Shown piece after piece: positions 46,400 to 56,960 of a DNA stretch of 64,000 nt. Under the pieces are notes generated by a model, which searched no databases, had not been told where the DNA came from, and saw nothing but the letters and a program-made list of their open reading frames with translations. Position 1 is the first letter of the stretch. Each line of letters starts with the position of its first letter. A program made the position numbers and the translations under genes. This DNA comes from Paracyclopina nana (Eukaryota > Arthropoda > Copepoda > Cyclopoida > Cyclopettidae), in NCBI GenBank assembly GCA_019096065.1, contig JAGUCH010000003.1, forward strand, positions 4,278,001 to 4,342,000. The letters run 5' to 3'.

Positions 46400-47632
46400 T
46401 CACGTTTCCTCCCTCAACAGTCCCCAAGGTGAGGTTGCAGGCTCGTTGCACTTTGCATCGTCTACCCAGAAACCATTGAAGTCTTTGATCCTTTGTGTGG
46501 CTAATTGTCCACTCCGAATTCTCGCCAATCTCTCGCAAGTTGAGCAAATCCTCTCCGTTTTTCGCACAACATAGAACTTGGTCCACCAGAAATACTCCTC
46601 ATAGCTCGTCGCATTTTGTGACAGATGCTTGAGGTACTTGGCCAAAGACCTGGCATTCTTGAAGTCGCTCACATGAATAAATGAGTGCGGTGGAGCCACA
46701 GCCTCATATTCGGCCTTTGAGGGTCCAAGAACCACAGGGATCGCGGCCTGGGTGGACAAGACTGAGTAAAACTTTTCGCTAATGTAATTTTTGCATCTGG
46801 CATTTTCAAAGGATAGGTAGAAGAAGTAGGGCTGCAAGAGCTTCGCATAAATGCCCAAATTGGAATCTGCATCCACTCTGGGCTCAGTGCTTTGCCCACA
46901 TTTGCCAAACACTTCAATCCACATCCACCTTTGCAACTCCTGCACATACCGCTCCCTTCTGCCAGGCGTGACACACTTTGAAACCAGCCAAGCAGCCATT
47001 TTGGTCTTTCTCCCAAATTTGCTCTTGCCGACTTTATGATTGAATTCTGGCCTTTTCCACCTTGCTCCCAAGGTTTCGTTGATTGGGATATCTTTGATGG
47101 GGACCACTTCATAGAGCGTGTTCAAGATGGTCGAATCCGTTCTGTAGGTCATGGTTGCATCAAAGAAATCGAGTGACCAGTTGCCAAGGTTTTTGGTCAA
47201 CGTCGGAGGCTCTCTTACGTGGAACACAAAAGTGGCATCGGATGCTTTCCTGAGAGATGTCAGTTTTCGTGGTTGCATCATGGAGTGCATTCCGTGAAAC
47301 GTGATCACGTCAGCTTCCAAGGCCCTTCTTCGATCCGTGGTCACCTCACACATGACTGACACTTCACCAGGGCATTTCGCAAGGTCTTCGTTCTCAAATA
47401 TGTACTTGTCATACGCTCTGTTCCAGTGCAAAATGAGAATGGGGTCATCGGTGGCGGCAGAAGTGGATTTATTGTTGGCAATGACTTCATCGATGACAAC
47501 TGTTCCGAGCCTGGAGGTTGCATAGAGGACGAAAAATGTTGTGGCAATGAGCAAGAGACTTGAGTACTTGACCAACATGCTTTTTGTCGCATAATGCCCG
47601 AGTAGCTGACTCAAGACGAGTTGATGGCCCAT
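46400..47632 (-). CDS. Alpha-(1,3)-fucosyltransferase (GT10)
   Basis: A single exon of 410 aa starts at ATG 47630-47632. It is a type II Golgi protein with a hydrophobic anchor at about residues 23-40 (YSSLLLIATTFFVLYATS) and a lumenal GT10 domain. Family blocks present are VFHVREPP, the acceptor-region MTYRTDS, and the donor-binding motif FYLSFENARCKNYISEKFY with VPVVLGPS-type continuation (IPVVLGPSKAEYE). It moves fucose from GDP-fucose to GlcNAc. In arthropods this class makes the core alpha-1,3-fucose of N-glycans (FucTA) or FucTC-type products, and which one cannot be decided here. C-terminal cysteines (CSTCERL) fit the conserved C-x-x-C of the family. Confidence 0.9.
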   Translation of the reverse strand: MGHQLVLSQLLGHYATKSMLVKYSSLLLIATTFFVLYATSRLGTVVIDEVIANNKSTSAATDDPILILHWNRAYDKYIFENEDLAKCPGEVSVMCEVTTDRRRALEADVITFHGMHSMMQPRKLTSLRKASDATFVFHVREPPTLTKNLGNWSLDFFDATMTYRTDSTILNTLYEVVPIKDIPINETLGARWKRPEFNHKVGKSKFGRKTKMAAWLVSKCVTPGRRERYVQELQRWMWIEVFGKCGQSTEPRVDADSNLGIYAKLLQPYFFYLSFENARCKNYISEKFYSVLSTQAAIPVVLGPSKAEYEAVAPPHSFIHVSDFKNARSLAKYLKHLSQNATSYEEYFWWTKFYVVRKTERICSTCERLARIRSGQLATQRIKDFNGFWVDDAKCNEPATSPWGLLREET

Positions 47633-49386
47633 TTATAATGAGAATCATAGCTACGATATTATAGCGGTGTTGTGGCCTTCTTTGATTTATTAAAAAGCAC
47701 CTCTTCCCCACTATAAATGGGCTACTATACTGCATAGCATACAACGTAGGTTACCTGTCTAGTGGCTTTATGTACTTTCCTTCTTATTCCACCGAACGTA
47801 TACGTATATATAAGGACACACCGATAAATAAGACTCTGCCTGTATTACAGTGAGGATCATTAAAGTAGACAAATGATTGTACTTCTTTTATCAAGAATGT
47901 CCTACAACTTTTCGGAAGAGCCCTGGTATAACTAATAAAACGCTCGTCCTTTTCATTATATTAGTTAGAACAAATCTTATAGTAGAAAGGCTCAATTAAA
48001 GTTTTATGCACCTTTTACCTAACCTCTATAAGTTGGCTTTTCACCTCTTCACATGCAATCATCATTATTTATTTGGGCCAGTGGTGACTGAACTTGATGC
48101 ATTGCATTGATACACAAAGAATAAAAGTATCAATGGATAAAAAACCTTTTCTTTTGACACGATCCATGATGAACCTAAGTCACGCCAGCATCCAGTTGGC
48201 CAGGATTTTTTACAACAAATGTAACCATGTTTTTGCCCCCTTACAAAAACAGCTCATCCCTTGGGACCTGGTTGGAGCAGAAGAAAACCCAGCAAAAAAT
48301 GATACCATGTTCTATAAAGAAGGAGCCATACATTGAACAAAAGGCTTTGTCCCACCAATCTGTACTAATCAGGCCAGGAGTAGCAGCTTTCTTTTTTATG
48401 TGGTATCACAAAGACGTAACTAAGCTTATAATTGCGGCACAATTACTGAACTATCTGGTAATTGGACATCAATTAAATGTACTATTAATACGCAATTTTC
48501 CAGGTTCAGCCTGAACTGGCTGAATCAGCGCAAAACTTGCTACACTAATGGTTTCCTTTACAAAAAAGTCATTAGTAAGATGAAGGATGAAGATAGGATG
48601 GTGCACGTCCCAAATGCCGACAGCTAACTGCAAAAAATCCCAGTTGCTACGTTTGCCATACTCTGAAGGATAGTGGGTCAAATGGGAAACTTACCGAGTC
48701 TTTGTTATAAGCTTTTGGCTGTAATTGATACACGTGCTTTCCCATAATGTAATGTAATCGTTTAGCTTTTTGTTAGGCAGCCGCAAGAGGTTTCTTACCT
48801 AGCATAAAATCGTGTTACAAAGATAATTGCAAGCAAACAGCTCAATTTTCCTTTTAAGCATTTGTGCGGCAACATCAATCTCATGATTTGCACTCAGACA
48901 CATAAAAGGCTAAAATAGATCTTGTTAATGCGTTTTGCCTCTAATGCACTTAATCAAAGCCCGCGACTATCTTGCTAGAATTCTTTTAAAAATAAAAGAA
49001 ATGTGTCCATCACAATTACTTTTTCATGCAGATTTATTAGGTGCAAGTCTACCAGCGCTGTCTCCGTCTGCAGACACTACAGTGAAATGGAGGTTAGTAC
49101 AGAGAAAGTAAGAGAAATGATGGCAACAGTTGCGCGCAAAATGTTGGGCTTTCCTAGTTTCAGTATCAGTCTGACGTTGAAAGATATGAGAGCTCTGAGT
49201 AATCATGCTTTAATATCACACGCAAAAATAACATGCCGATTCTACAATCTTGCTATTGCTGCTGCTCTTCTGCCAAGCAGCTGGCCATAGCTGGTGGAAT
49301 TTTTTCCCTGGTGAGTAATTTTACAATAATTTTCTATTTTCCGGTACAGAAGAATGTGGATTCTTTAGGTTGTATCTAGTGTCACC
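47633..49386. other. Intergenic region, no gene recognised
   Basis: About 1.75 kb between the divergent fucosyltransferase and four-helix membrane protein genes. It is AT-rich with only short chance-like frames. Splice-site-like strings around 49010-49100 and 49360-49375 could belong to 5' UTR exons of the gene starting at 49387, but cannot be confirmed. Confidence 0.35.
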
Positions 49387-52316
49387 ATGGCGGACTTTTT
49401 GTACCCTAAAACAACAGCCAAGCATCATTCCTCATCAATTACTGTAAGTTTGATAACCACGATGACACAAGAAAATTACAGGCACTAATGTATGTGTGAT
49501 TATCTCTATACGTACGCCTTGTTAAGTGATGCATTTGCTTATTATGTTTGGTTAGATAATTTGCTTAATGAGGTTTGTTTGTATTTTAGGAGTACTCCTC
49601 CGTCCGAAATGTGAATGGTAGCTCACAGCTGAAAAAAAGGATAGTTGAAGAGGATGCCACTCTTCAGTATGTGGGTAGCGTCATAAACCCGAAGGGATTC
49701 GCTCCAGAAGGTAGAAAAGCCCTAATCTGCACTTACTGCTCAATAGCAGTTTTCACATCAATCTTGTCTATCTTTTTTCCTCGTTCAGATCTGCTATACC
49801 TCAATTTAATCAAGTTCTGCTGTGATATAATGGTATTAACCTCCATTCCACCCCTTTTTATGGGCATCTTTAAGGTAAGGCTACATCACCAAGCATAATT
49901 ACATAAAATTATCTGAAGAGCGTTTTTTTTTAACTTTATTTTGCAAGCTTTTGGCAGCTACAGCTAAAAGCCTAGAAAGCTTCATTACGATGTTTTACTT
50001 AATCGCTTGGAAATCAACATTTCTGCCTTCTTTTTGCCAAGAAACAACCGATACATTTTTATGCTACCTTTTTCCCTTTCAGAAACATAAGCAGCATTTA
50101 TTGCCCTGGATAGTTGCCAATTCACTCCAATCCTCTGCCATTCTCATTGAGGCAATTTATCTCTTGCGCTTGAGAACAGTGAGATTACATCGCATTTGAG
50201 TATTTGCGTAATTGACCAAAATCTCTTTTCCAGACTCGATTTGAGCCAGTGACAGCCTTCATTTTCACTGCCACATTCTTCCTTCTCTCAGCTCGAGTAA
50301 GTCAAATTAAACTTTTTTCTCGAGAAAACTTTTATCGAGGAGTAAATCCGAGAAGAACTAGCGGAGGAATCAGTAAAAATCGCATGTAGATGTTCACTTT
50401 GCTTTATGCCAATAGCAAGCAAGACAAATGATTTTTATTAGGGACTCAAAATTCTGCAAGGTGGCGACACGTACGGTATTTTAGGGGGGCAGATTACTCG
50501 CTGAGGTGTACGCAAACATTTGTTCAGGGTGGTGTTTTTTTTCAAAATCAGTGTATGGATAAGAATTTATGAACTAGGCCATGAAAATGAATTACTTTTA
50601 AAGAGTATATTTTTGAATCTTTTTCTTGAAACCTATGCAGTATTTTCAAAAATGATGATAATAAACTCATTAGAATTTTTCTCAACAGCAATTTTGGTGA
50701 AAAACATCACCTTATATGCATGGCATATTCACTAAAGAACTCACTATCCATTAGAACTATGTTTCTGGTAAAAAAGAAATTTCCCTGAAATCCGGAACAT
50801 TTTGCAAATGTCTTTAATTGGCAACTCATACTTTGGTTTTATGCTACAACATCTTCAGTTTTTCCTAAAAAGCAATAGGAAAAGGTGTTGCACTCAGGGA
50901 GGAATTTTCTGAAAAGCTGGAAATGAGCTCCCTCAATATTTTCTTATTCTCAAATGCAAGGCTTATAAAGCTATAATTAAATATACATATGGATACACAA
51001 ATAGCAATGGCAAAGCAGATCAATTGTGCAACTGTTGTTTTCCTTTCGTCCCAATAAGCATATACTGTAATGTAGAACATGAATGAATGAATCGGAGTAG
51101 CTTTCATTTTATGGGGTCTTTGCTTTCCTTGAAACGATAAAACAAGGACAACGTCTGCACTACATGCCTAGATGAGCTTGAAAAGGCCCACGGCCATTTG
51201 AACAGGCCGATGACTTTACATTTTCTTTCTCATACTGCAGGTTTATTCCATACTGGGAGTCATTTCACTTTACCAGGAATTTGAAGACGAGGACGCAGAG
51301 CTAATTACTGCCAACGTGCTTGAGCTCAGACCGGTAAGGAAAAAAATTCACTTTTGCGATAAAAATCACAGCTACCCGCCAAAATGATAAGTGGTCCCAC
51401 ATAGAATAAATTGCAGCAATATCGCGCACGCGAAGCCACTATATAGCTTAGCGTAAGTAGGTCTTTATCTGGGGCACTTTCATGAATGAACGGGGCCTTG
51501 GCCGAAGAAAGGCCAGAAAAGTTGGGAAAACGCTCGGTCATAATGGCAAATTTGACCTTGTTTCGCTCAACACTTAATTCATCTCCTTCGTAGATCCTAA
51601 AATCCATGGGCCCAAAAGTGGACGGCAGTGGAGCAGAAAAGGATCATCGACCAGGTTCAGTGCCAAGAGTATTAGTGAACTACGGAGATGATTTTGAGCG
51701 CGAGGAAAGTGTCCTCAACGAGACTTTAGATCCTCAATGTAGACATGGCAGCAGAAAAGTACAAGTAGCTGACAAAGGGAAACTCTGCAGAGCAAATGGG
51801 CACAGCTATCATAAAAAAGGAGAAATGGTGCAACCTGTCACTCCTTTGGAAGTTATTGAGGAAGCAAGTGGAGAATTGAGTCAATCAGAGCACTCAACTA
51901 TCCAACAAGAAAGGTTGTCATCACATTTCACTCGATTGCCATGATTTGCATACGTAACTTTCACATTACTGATCCATTTTAAAGGTCGAATTCAAGCACG
52001 AAAGGATTGCTGGACACACCTAGCTATAACTCTATCAATGGTGATAGGATGACCGCCGATTCCTATCAGGAAAGTGAATTGAAAAAGGGAGCCAGCGAGC
52101 GTTTCACCCCTAAAAATACACCAAATGTCGAGGAAAATCCATCAGAAGCTATTGCAACTGTGAGTGGTATTTTGATGAGCTCAAAAGAAAAAGTACTTCT
52201 ATGAGGAAAAAAGGAAAAACCCTCTTCCCTTCTTTCAGGCCAAAAATTTTTTCATTCCCCGAAGATTTGTGAGAGATTCTCCGCCAGATTCCAGACACAA
52301 AGCATCGATGCTATGA
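49387..52316 (+). CDS. Four-helix membrane protein, unrecognised family
   Basis: Eight exons keep frame for 388 aa: 49387-49443, 49590-49874, 50083-50178, 50234-50296, 51241-51333, 51594-51913, 51985-52159, 52239-52316. The start is in a good context (GTCACCATGG). After a soluble N-terminus of about 65 residues come four hydrophobic helices (starting LICTYCSIAVFTSILS, then MVLTSIPPLFMG, WIVANSLQSSAILIEAIYLL, and FIFTATFFLLSARVYSILGV), all in residues 65-185. A hydrophilic Ser/Glu-rich tail of about 190 residues follows. The topology recalls small tetraspan septate-junction or LAPTM-like proteins, but no diagnostic motif was found. Exon 7 could instead read through to a stop at 52202-52204. 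The 944 bp intron at 50297-51240 is long for this window and may hide an exon. Confidence 0.65.
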
Positions 52317-52797
52317 AGCACTCTTTGGAAGGAAAAAATTCCTCTATTCTTTGTCAAAAACAGACATAAACAACTCTTCAAAAAAATAGATCAGTATTTT
52401 GTCTTTTGAAGTAAGTCAACCTCGTAAAATGCAATTTGGACGCGTATCTTTTCAACAAAGCTATATGCTGAAATACATTTTCTACGTACTCCTAATTATG
52501 TGCGTCTGCTAAACAAGTACTTTGCTCCATTAGCATGCATTTTGAGTCTTCTTGAAAAAGCTGAGGCCTGAAGAAGGGCCTCATTTAAATGCCTTGGTTG
52601 AGAGCTATCAAGAGTTTCCTGCGCGGCTCAAAGCGCAGTTATGCAAGTAGCTTTCTCCTTCTTTTTAATGGACGTAAAGCATTAAGCTCGGGCATTTTTC
52701 AAAGTACTCTTTTCTATGGGAATACTGTCCTTATTAAAATAAAATCCTTCAGTAAAAATATATGAAGTCCTCAGGTCAAAAGTCCTGATGAAAAAAG
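52317..52797. other. Intergenic region before the repeat cluster
   Basis: About 480 bp of AT-rich sequence after the four-helix gene. It contains possible polyadenylation sites and no other recognised feature. Confidence 0.35.
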
Positions 52798-53019
52798 TTT
52801 TTTTTTGGAGGGCGGGCCGAAGGCCCGCCCTCCACATTTCGCTGTGACCTATGTCACTCCCCAGTTTTTAGCCAGGAAACTGCACCAGGAAACCAAACCA
52901 GGATATCGACCAGGAAGTAAATTGCAATCCAGAAAAAACCAGAAAAATAACTGCCTGTTGTGGGATTTGAACCTGGGTCTGACTGCATTGCAATCAGACA
53001 CTCTGTCACTGAGCCACCA
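52798..53019 (-). mobile_element. tRNA-derived SINE with GC hairpin near its 3' end, copy 1
   Basis: Read on the minus strand, the element starts with a tRNA-like head. A box A TGGCTCAGTGA is at 53006-53016 and a box B GGTTCAAATCCC at 52962-52973, spaced as in a Pol III type 2 promoter. The body has several TTTCCTGG-type words and GGGGAGTGACATAGGTCAC. It ends in a perfect hairpin (12 bp arms GGAGGGCGGGCC, 3 nt loop, 52807-52833) and an A-tail (T-run at 52798-52806). This is the standard plan of a tRNA-SINE, except for the strong terminal hairpin. Confidence 0.8.
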
Positions 53020-53292
53020 AAGCATCACATATAATTTACTTTTCTGATCAGCATTATCAATGAAAAAGTTGAAGTTGAGCAAATTTTTAGGATTGCCTGT
53101 ACCCCAAGCAAATTTTGTATGTTGGCCGCATTCTGCCCAGTGGCCATAGGCCTCTGGGCAGAATATGGCAGTTACTGTTTTTTCCAAAGATGGGATTTAA
53201 ACCTTCATCCCATTAAACACAAACAGCAATGCTATATACAATTTGATTGATGCATATTATTGGGAGCGGGCAAAAGGCCTGCCCCTACTCAA

Positions 53293-53502
53293 TTTTTTAT
53301 GAGGGCGGGCCGTAGGCCCGCCCTCCACATTTCCCTGTGACCTATGTCACTCCCCAGTTTTTAGCCAGGAAACTGCACCAGGATATCGACCAGGAAGTAA
53401 ACTGTTATTCAGAAAAAGACAAAAAATGTTTGCCTATACCGGGATTTGAACCTGGATTGGACTGCATTGCAATCTAACACTCTGTCACTGAGCCATCAGA
53501 AC
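53293..53502 (-). mobile_element. tRNA-derived SINE, copy 2, interrupted at its 5' end
   Basis: This is the same SINE as copy 1 in the same orientation: A-tail (T-run 53293-53298), hairpin at 53301-53325 with GTA in the loop, box B at 53441-53452 and box A at 53485-53495. A roughly 20 bp segment present in copy 1 near ACCAGGAAACCAAACC is missing here. A Mutator-like element is inserted directly beyond box A, so the 5' border of this copy lies at its target site. Confidence 0.78.
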
Positions 53503-54532
53503 GGATGCCTATACCAGGAACTACAAACAGAACGCACGCAAAACTACAAATAACGGACGCGCACATGGATCTACAAAACTTTTTTTTATAAAACCAACCG
53601 CACATGGACCTACATTGAACCAAGCGCACTCAAGCTACATTTAGCAGATACGCACATGAACCTACATAAAAAGCCGTTAGCACTATGAACACAGATTATT
53701 CGCTCATGAAACTACATTTGACTAAACGCACTTTAATAAAAAAAAGGTAGTTGCGAGATTGTTGAACTATTATTGCGCAGGCTCATCAATTTCAAGTCTC
53801 AACTTGAATCTCAGCTAGCTTCAATGCTAACGCAACGTGCAAAATGGAAGTAAGTACCAAAAAATATCATTTTTGACTTCTTGTATATATGTGCTTGGTT
53901 TAGCATTCATCATCTGCTTGAATGTAAAAACCAAAAAAAAAAAATGCGCCAAGAATTAACATTCTTGCTGGTCCAAAGCCCAGAGTTCAGTACACTGTAT
54001 GCATTGTATGCAAATAGTATCTGATGAGCATGATGGTTTTTTGGTGTAATGTGACTACTACTTACTACTTAGTAAAATGAGGCTGAAGAGGTAATTATAA
54101 ACAATACTGGAATGAAAAAAAAAGACTACTCCTATTTCTTATAGGCTTATTTGGAAATGTGAAGATCTCTTGGATTATGGGCTGCTTCTTTTGCCATAAG
54201 ATGACACCAAATCTTGGAAGACCCTTGTGAAGTTTATGATTTTGTAAATTAATATCATGAGTTTCAACATGAAAATGTACTCTTGTGGATTCTTATGCGC
54301 TTGGTTCATTGTATATTGACGTGCGTTTGTTTTGTTGCCAAAGTGCTCTTTGATTTCCTTGTAGTTTAGTGTGCGTTTCCGTCATTTGTAGTTCATGTGC
54401 GTTTAGTTGTATGTAGATTCATGTGCGATTGGGGTTGTTTACATTCTGGCCCAAAAATCTTTGTAGTTTGACGTGCGCTCTGTTTTGTAGTTTCATGTGC
54501 GATCAGTTGACTGTAGGACAAAGTACGCGCCC
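53503..54532. mobile_element. Non-autonomous Mutator-like element with subterminal repeat arrays
   Basis: The element is 1030 bp, flanked by a perfect 10 bp direct repeat CCATCAGAAC (53493-53502 and 54533-54542). The left 250 bp hold many variants of a word like CGCACATGAACCTACA (for example about 53560, 53605, 53655). The right 240 bp hold the same word in the opposite orientation (TGTAGTTTCATGTGCG, for example about 54385, 54415, 54490). The outermost ends are only roughly inverted (GGATGCCTATACC against GGGGGCGCGTAC). A 9-11 bp target duplication and long imperfect ends fit a MULE. No transposase is encoded. Confidence 0.7.
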
Positions 54533-54652
54533 CCATCAGAACATCACACAATTTTTCCAACTCTTTGCAGTATCATTCATAGCAAAAGTTGAACAAATGT
54601 TTTGGATTGCCCCTACACCAAACAAATTATTCAGTATTATTCGGGCAATATT

Positions 54653-55260
54653 TGTGGGAGCGGGCAGAAGAAGACCCGCCCTCCACATTTCACTGTGACA
54701 TATATTGCTCCCCTGTTTGAAAATGGAAACAACAAAAACCAATGACCCACCATGATTCCTTTGTATGCTTCTTCTCTGATATTATATGCTTTTTGCAACA
54801 AGGACATTTTAAGAAGAGCAATATTCGGGCAGTGTAAGTGAGAGCGGGCCAAAGGCCCGCCCATTCTCATTATTTTTGGGAGGGAGGGCTCTCATAACTC
54901 AAACTGCAATACTATCAACAAATTGATTGAAGCACATTATTGGGAGTGGGCAAAAGGCCTGCCCTCCACATTTCACTGTGACTTGTGTTGCTCCCCTGTT
55001 TGAAACAAGAAGCTGTACAAAAACCAATCAGGCACCATGATTCCTTTGTATATGTGATGTTTCTAGTTTGATATTAAGTGCTTTTTGAAAATACAAAATT
55101 TTAAGAAGAGCAATAGGCAGGAAATATTAGTTGGAGCGGATCAAAAACCCGCCCACTCTAATTATTTTTGGGAGGCTGGGCCCTCATAACTCAAACTGCT
55201 ATCAACAAAGTTATTGAAGCATATTATTGAGAGTGGGCAAAAGGCCTGCCCCCTCTCCCT
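54653..55260. repeat. Tandem repeat of about 285 bp, SINE-tail related
   Basis: Two full units and the start of a third are present. The landmark CTCCACATTTCACTGTGAC occurs at 54681 and 54964 (283 bp apart), and ATTATTG(G/A)GAGTGGGCAAAA at 54936 and 55223 (287 bp apart). Each unit carries ACCATGATTCCTTTGTAT, TTTTAAGAAGAGCAAT, two GC-rich hairpin arms and CTCATAACTCAAACTGC. The GC-hairpin parts match the 3' hairpin region of the SINEs at 52.8-53.5 kb. The gap 54543-54652 also has a fragment of this repeat family. Confidence 0.7.
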
Positions 55261-55789
55261 TCCCAATGCATCTCTGTCCTGTCTATCCAAGGAGTGTGTG
55301 TTCTAACAATCGATCCAAGTAGTATCCCTCTTGTTGATCCAAGGACTGTACAAGTAGTTGATCCAAGTAGGATGTATATTGCAGTTTTGAGTTTTTGGGA
55401 TAAGTTTCAAATCCCCTCTTTGGAAAAAGAAACACTACCACATTCAGCACAGAGGCCTACAGCCTCTTGTGCAATTTCAGCAAAATGTCAAGGGTAGGCC
55501 TTCAGTCTGACTTCCAAAAGAAGGACCCAGATCATGACCAACAAAACATTTCAGGAACATGGCCTACTGGTATGACTGACCCAGAACATAGCATGACAGG
55601 GACCAACTACTATTCTATTATTCTAACATACTAAGTTGGGGCTCATTTGTGTAACCTAACTGACTTGTGACTTAACTAGCTTGGGCTGACTTGGTTAAAC
55701 ACAAACTACTTAGGAATGACTTGGGTAGCCAAGCCTTATTAAGCTTCACCTTGTGCAGCCACTTAAGGAGTGACTTGAGTCACCATTTC
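55261..55789. other. Intergenic region before the retrotransposon
   Basis: About 530 bp with no recognised gene. GATCCAAG recurs several times around 55310-55370. The Gypsy LTR starts directly after it. Confidence 0.35.
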
Positions 55790-56034
55790 TGTAGCAGGGA
55801 GCGTGTCGGCCTACGGGTCGACCGCTCGCTGCGCGCGCTCGCCTCGGGCGCGCGGTAGTATAACGAGTAGTATAGTGTGATCATCAGTAAAGGAAATAAA
55901 TTCACCGCATTGGCACGTGTTGTCTGCGGCCCAAAGACTGACCTCTGCTAGCCTCCAGGCCCGTCCCCGCTTGACGTAGCCTAGATACGAGTAGTGGCTT
56001 GATAAGTCACAGTAGTATATCTCGACCTACTACA
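55790..56034 (+). repeat. 5' LTR of the Gypsy element (inferred borders)
   Basis: The segment begins TGTAGCAGGG and ends CTACTACA (TG...CA form with TGTAG/CTACA end symmetry), 245 bp. The right border is set by the primer-binding site two bases further on. As the 3' LTR is not in the window, the left border rests on the TG...CA rule alone. A GC-rich palindromic stretch (CGCTCGCTGCGCGCGCTCG) lies near its start. Confidence 0.65.
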
Positions 56035-56036
56035 GA

Positions 56037-56054
56037 TGGCGCGGGTCGTTGGAC
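56037..56054 (+). other. Primer-binding site for minus-strand synthesis
   Basis: TGGCGCGGGTCGTTGGAC directly follows the 5' LTR by two bases. It starts with TGG, the complement of a tRNA CCA end, as reverse transcription primers require. The matching host tRNA was not identified. Confidence 0.6.
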
Positions 56055-56384
56055 CTGTGATTTCATCACTCCACTACCCATTAAGTACATCCTGCCGGAA
56101 GCTATAAGTGCTAAGTATACACAATAAGTACAAAGGGATAATAGTGCTGCTCAAATAATATCATGCTCAAGTCAACTGCCAGAACATGAACCTACGTGCA
56201 AGCCACGAAGTAAAGAGAGATTAATGCTGAGAGCATAAAAGGCAGTTGACTATAAAAAGTAAAATAGTGGTGGCTAAAAATGTAAAAATGTGAAGCTCAG
56301 ACCAGAGCAAAAGGGCAAAGATCACTCTGCAATAGCTGCAGCTGCAGACAATCAAAAAGCTATCAAATAACAATCAAAGGGATT

Positions 56385-56739
56385 GTCCGTGAGAGCCAGC
56401 GGCCGAATGGTCAGCCCGGCCAACGCTGGTGCAAATCATTGTAGATCCTAGTTAAGCTAGGGCCGGTCAACTCACGGGCAAATTCCAACTGCAGGTGATC
56501 AAATAGTAATTGTTGTGGGGGGACAATGGCCGAATGGTCGGGGCTGCTAACACCAGTCGCAAATCATTTGGATTTCAGTTAAGCTGGAGCCGGCCACCCC
56601 ATGACAATGTACAAATAAAGGGGTGGAGAAGGAGGATAGAAGCTCATGACCGCGTGGTGACCACATGACCGGTAGCGGATCAACAGCTGCGAGCTATCAG
56701 GATTCCACTGAAGCTAAAGCTGGTCACCACGTGCGGGTC
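56385..56739 (+). other. Leader with three copies of a structured RNA unit
   Basis: Three units of 92-98 nt lie in the untranslated leader: 56385-56479, 56510-56607 and 56648-56739. Each is closed by a long outer helix (GTCCGTGAG with CTCACGGGC; TTGTTGTGGGG with CCCCATGACAA; CGTGGTGACC with GGTCACCACG). The helix sequences differ but pairing is kept, including G-U pairs. An inner GRCC/GGYC helix and the shared words GGCCGAATGGTC, GCAAATCATT and TTAAGCT are seen in units 1 and 2, with weaker forms in unit 3. GGCCGAATGG resembles a tRNA-Leu/Ser box A and GGTGCAAATC a box B, so the units may be tRNA-like. No ribozyme core was recognised. Confidence 0.6.
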
Positions 56740-56960
56740 ACGGTCAAATAAACGATAATGAGAAATGTGACACCAGCGTGGCATTTTCGGTGGTCAGTAA
56801 ACAATCAATGAATGTCACGCCACAACCCTCTGCAGTGACCTGCGAGCGCGTTGGCGGATATATAAGACCGCGCTGGTGGGGAATAGCCATCAGTTCCTTT
56901 CGGGCTTTCCCCCAGTTAACAGTAATCACAACTCACTTCATTGTTGAATCGTAGACCACC

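Noticed and set aside
52962-53016. tRNA gene on the minus strand
   Set aside because: Box A and box B are present, but the body does not fold as a full tRNA, and the unit continues into a repeated body with hairpin and A-tail, so it is a SINE head.
56385-56739. Hammerhead or HDV-like ribozymes in the Gypsy leader
   Set aside because: The CUGAUGA...GAAA core is absent, and the HDV double-pseudoknot order of helices cannot be drawn. Only nested helices are seen.
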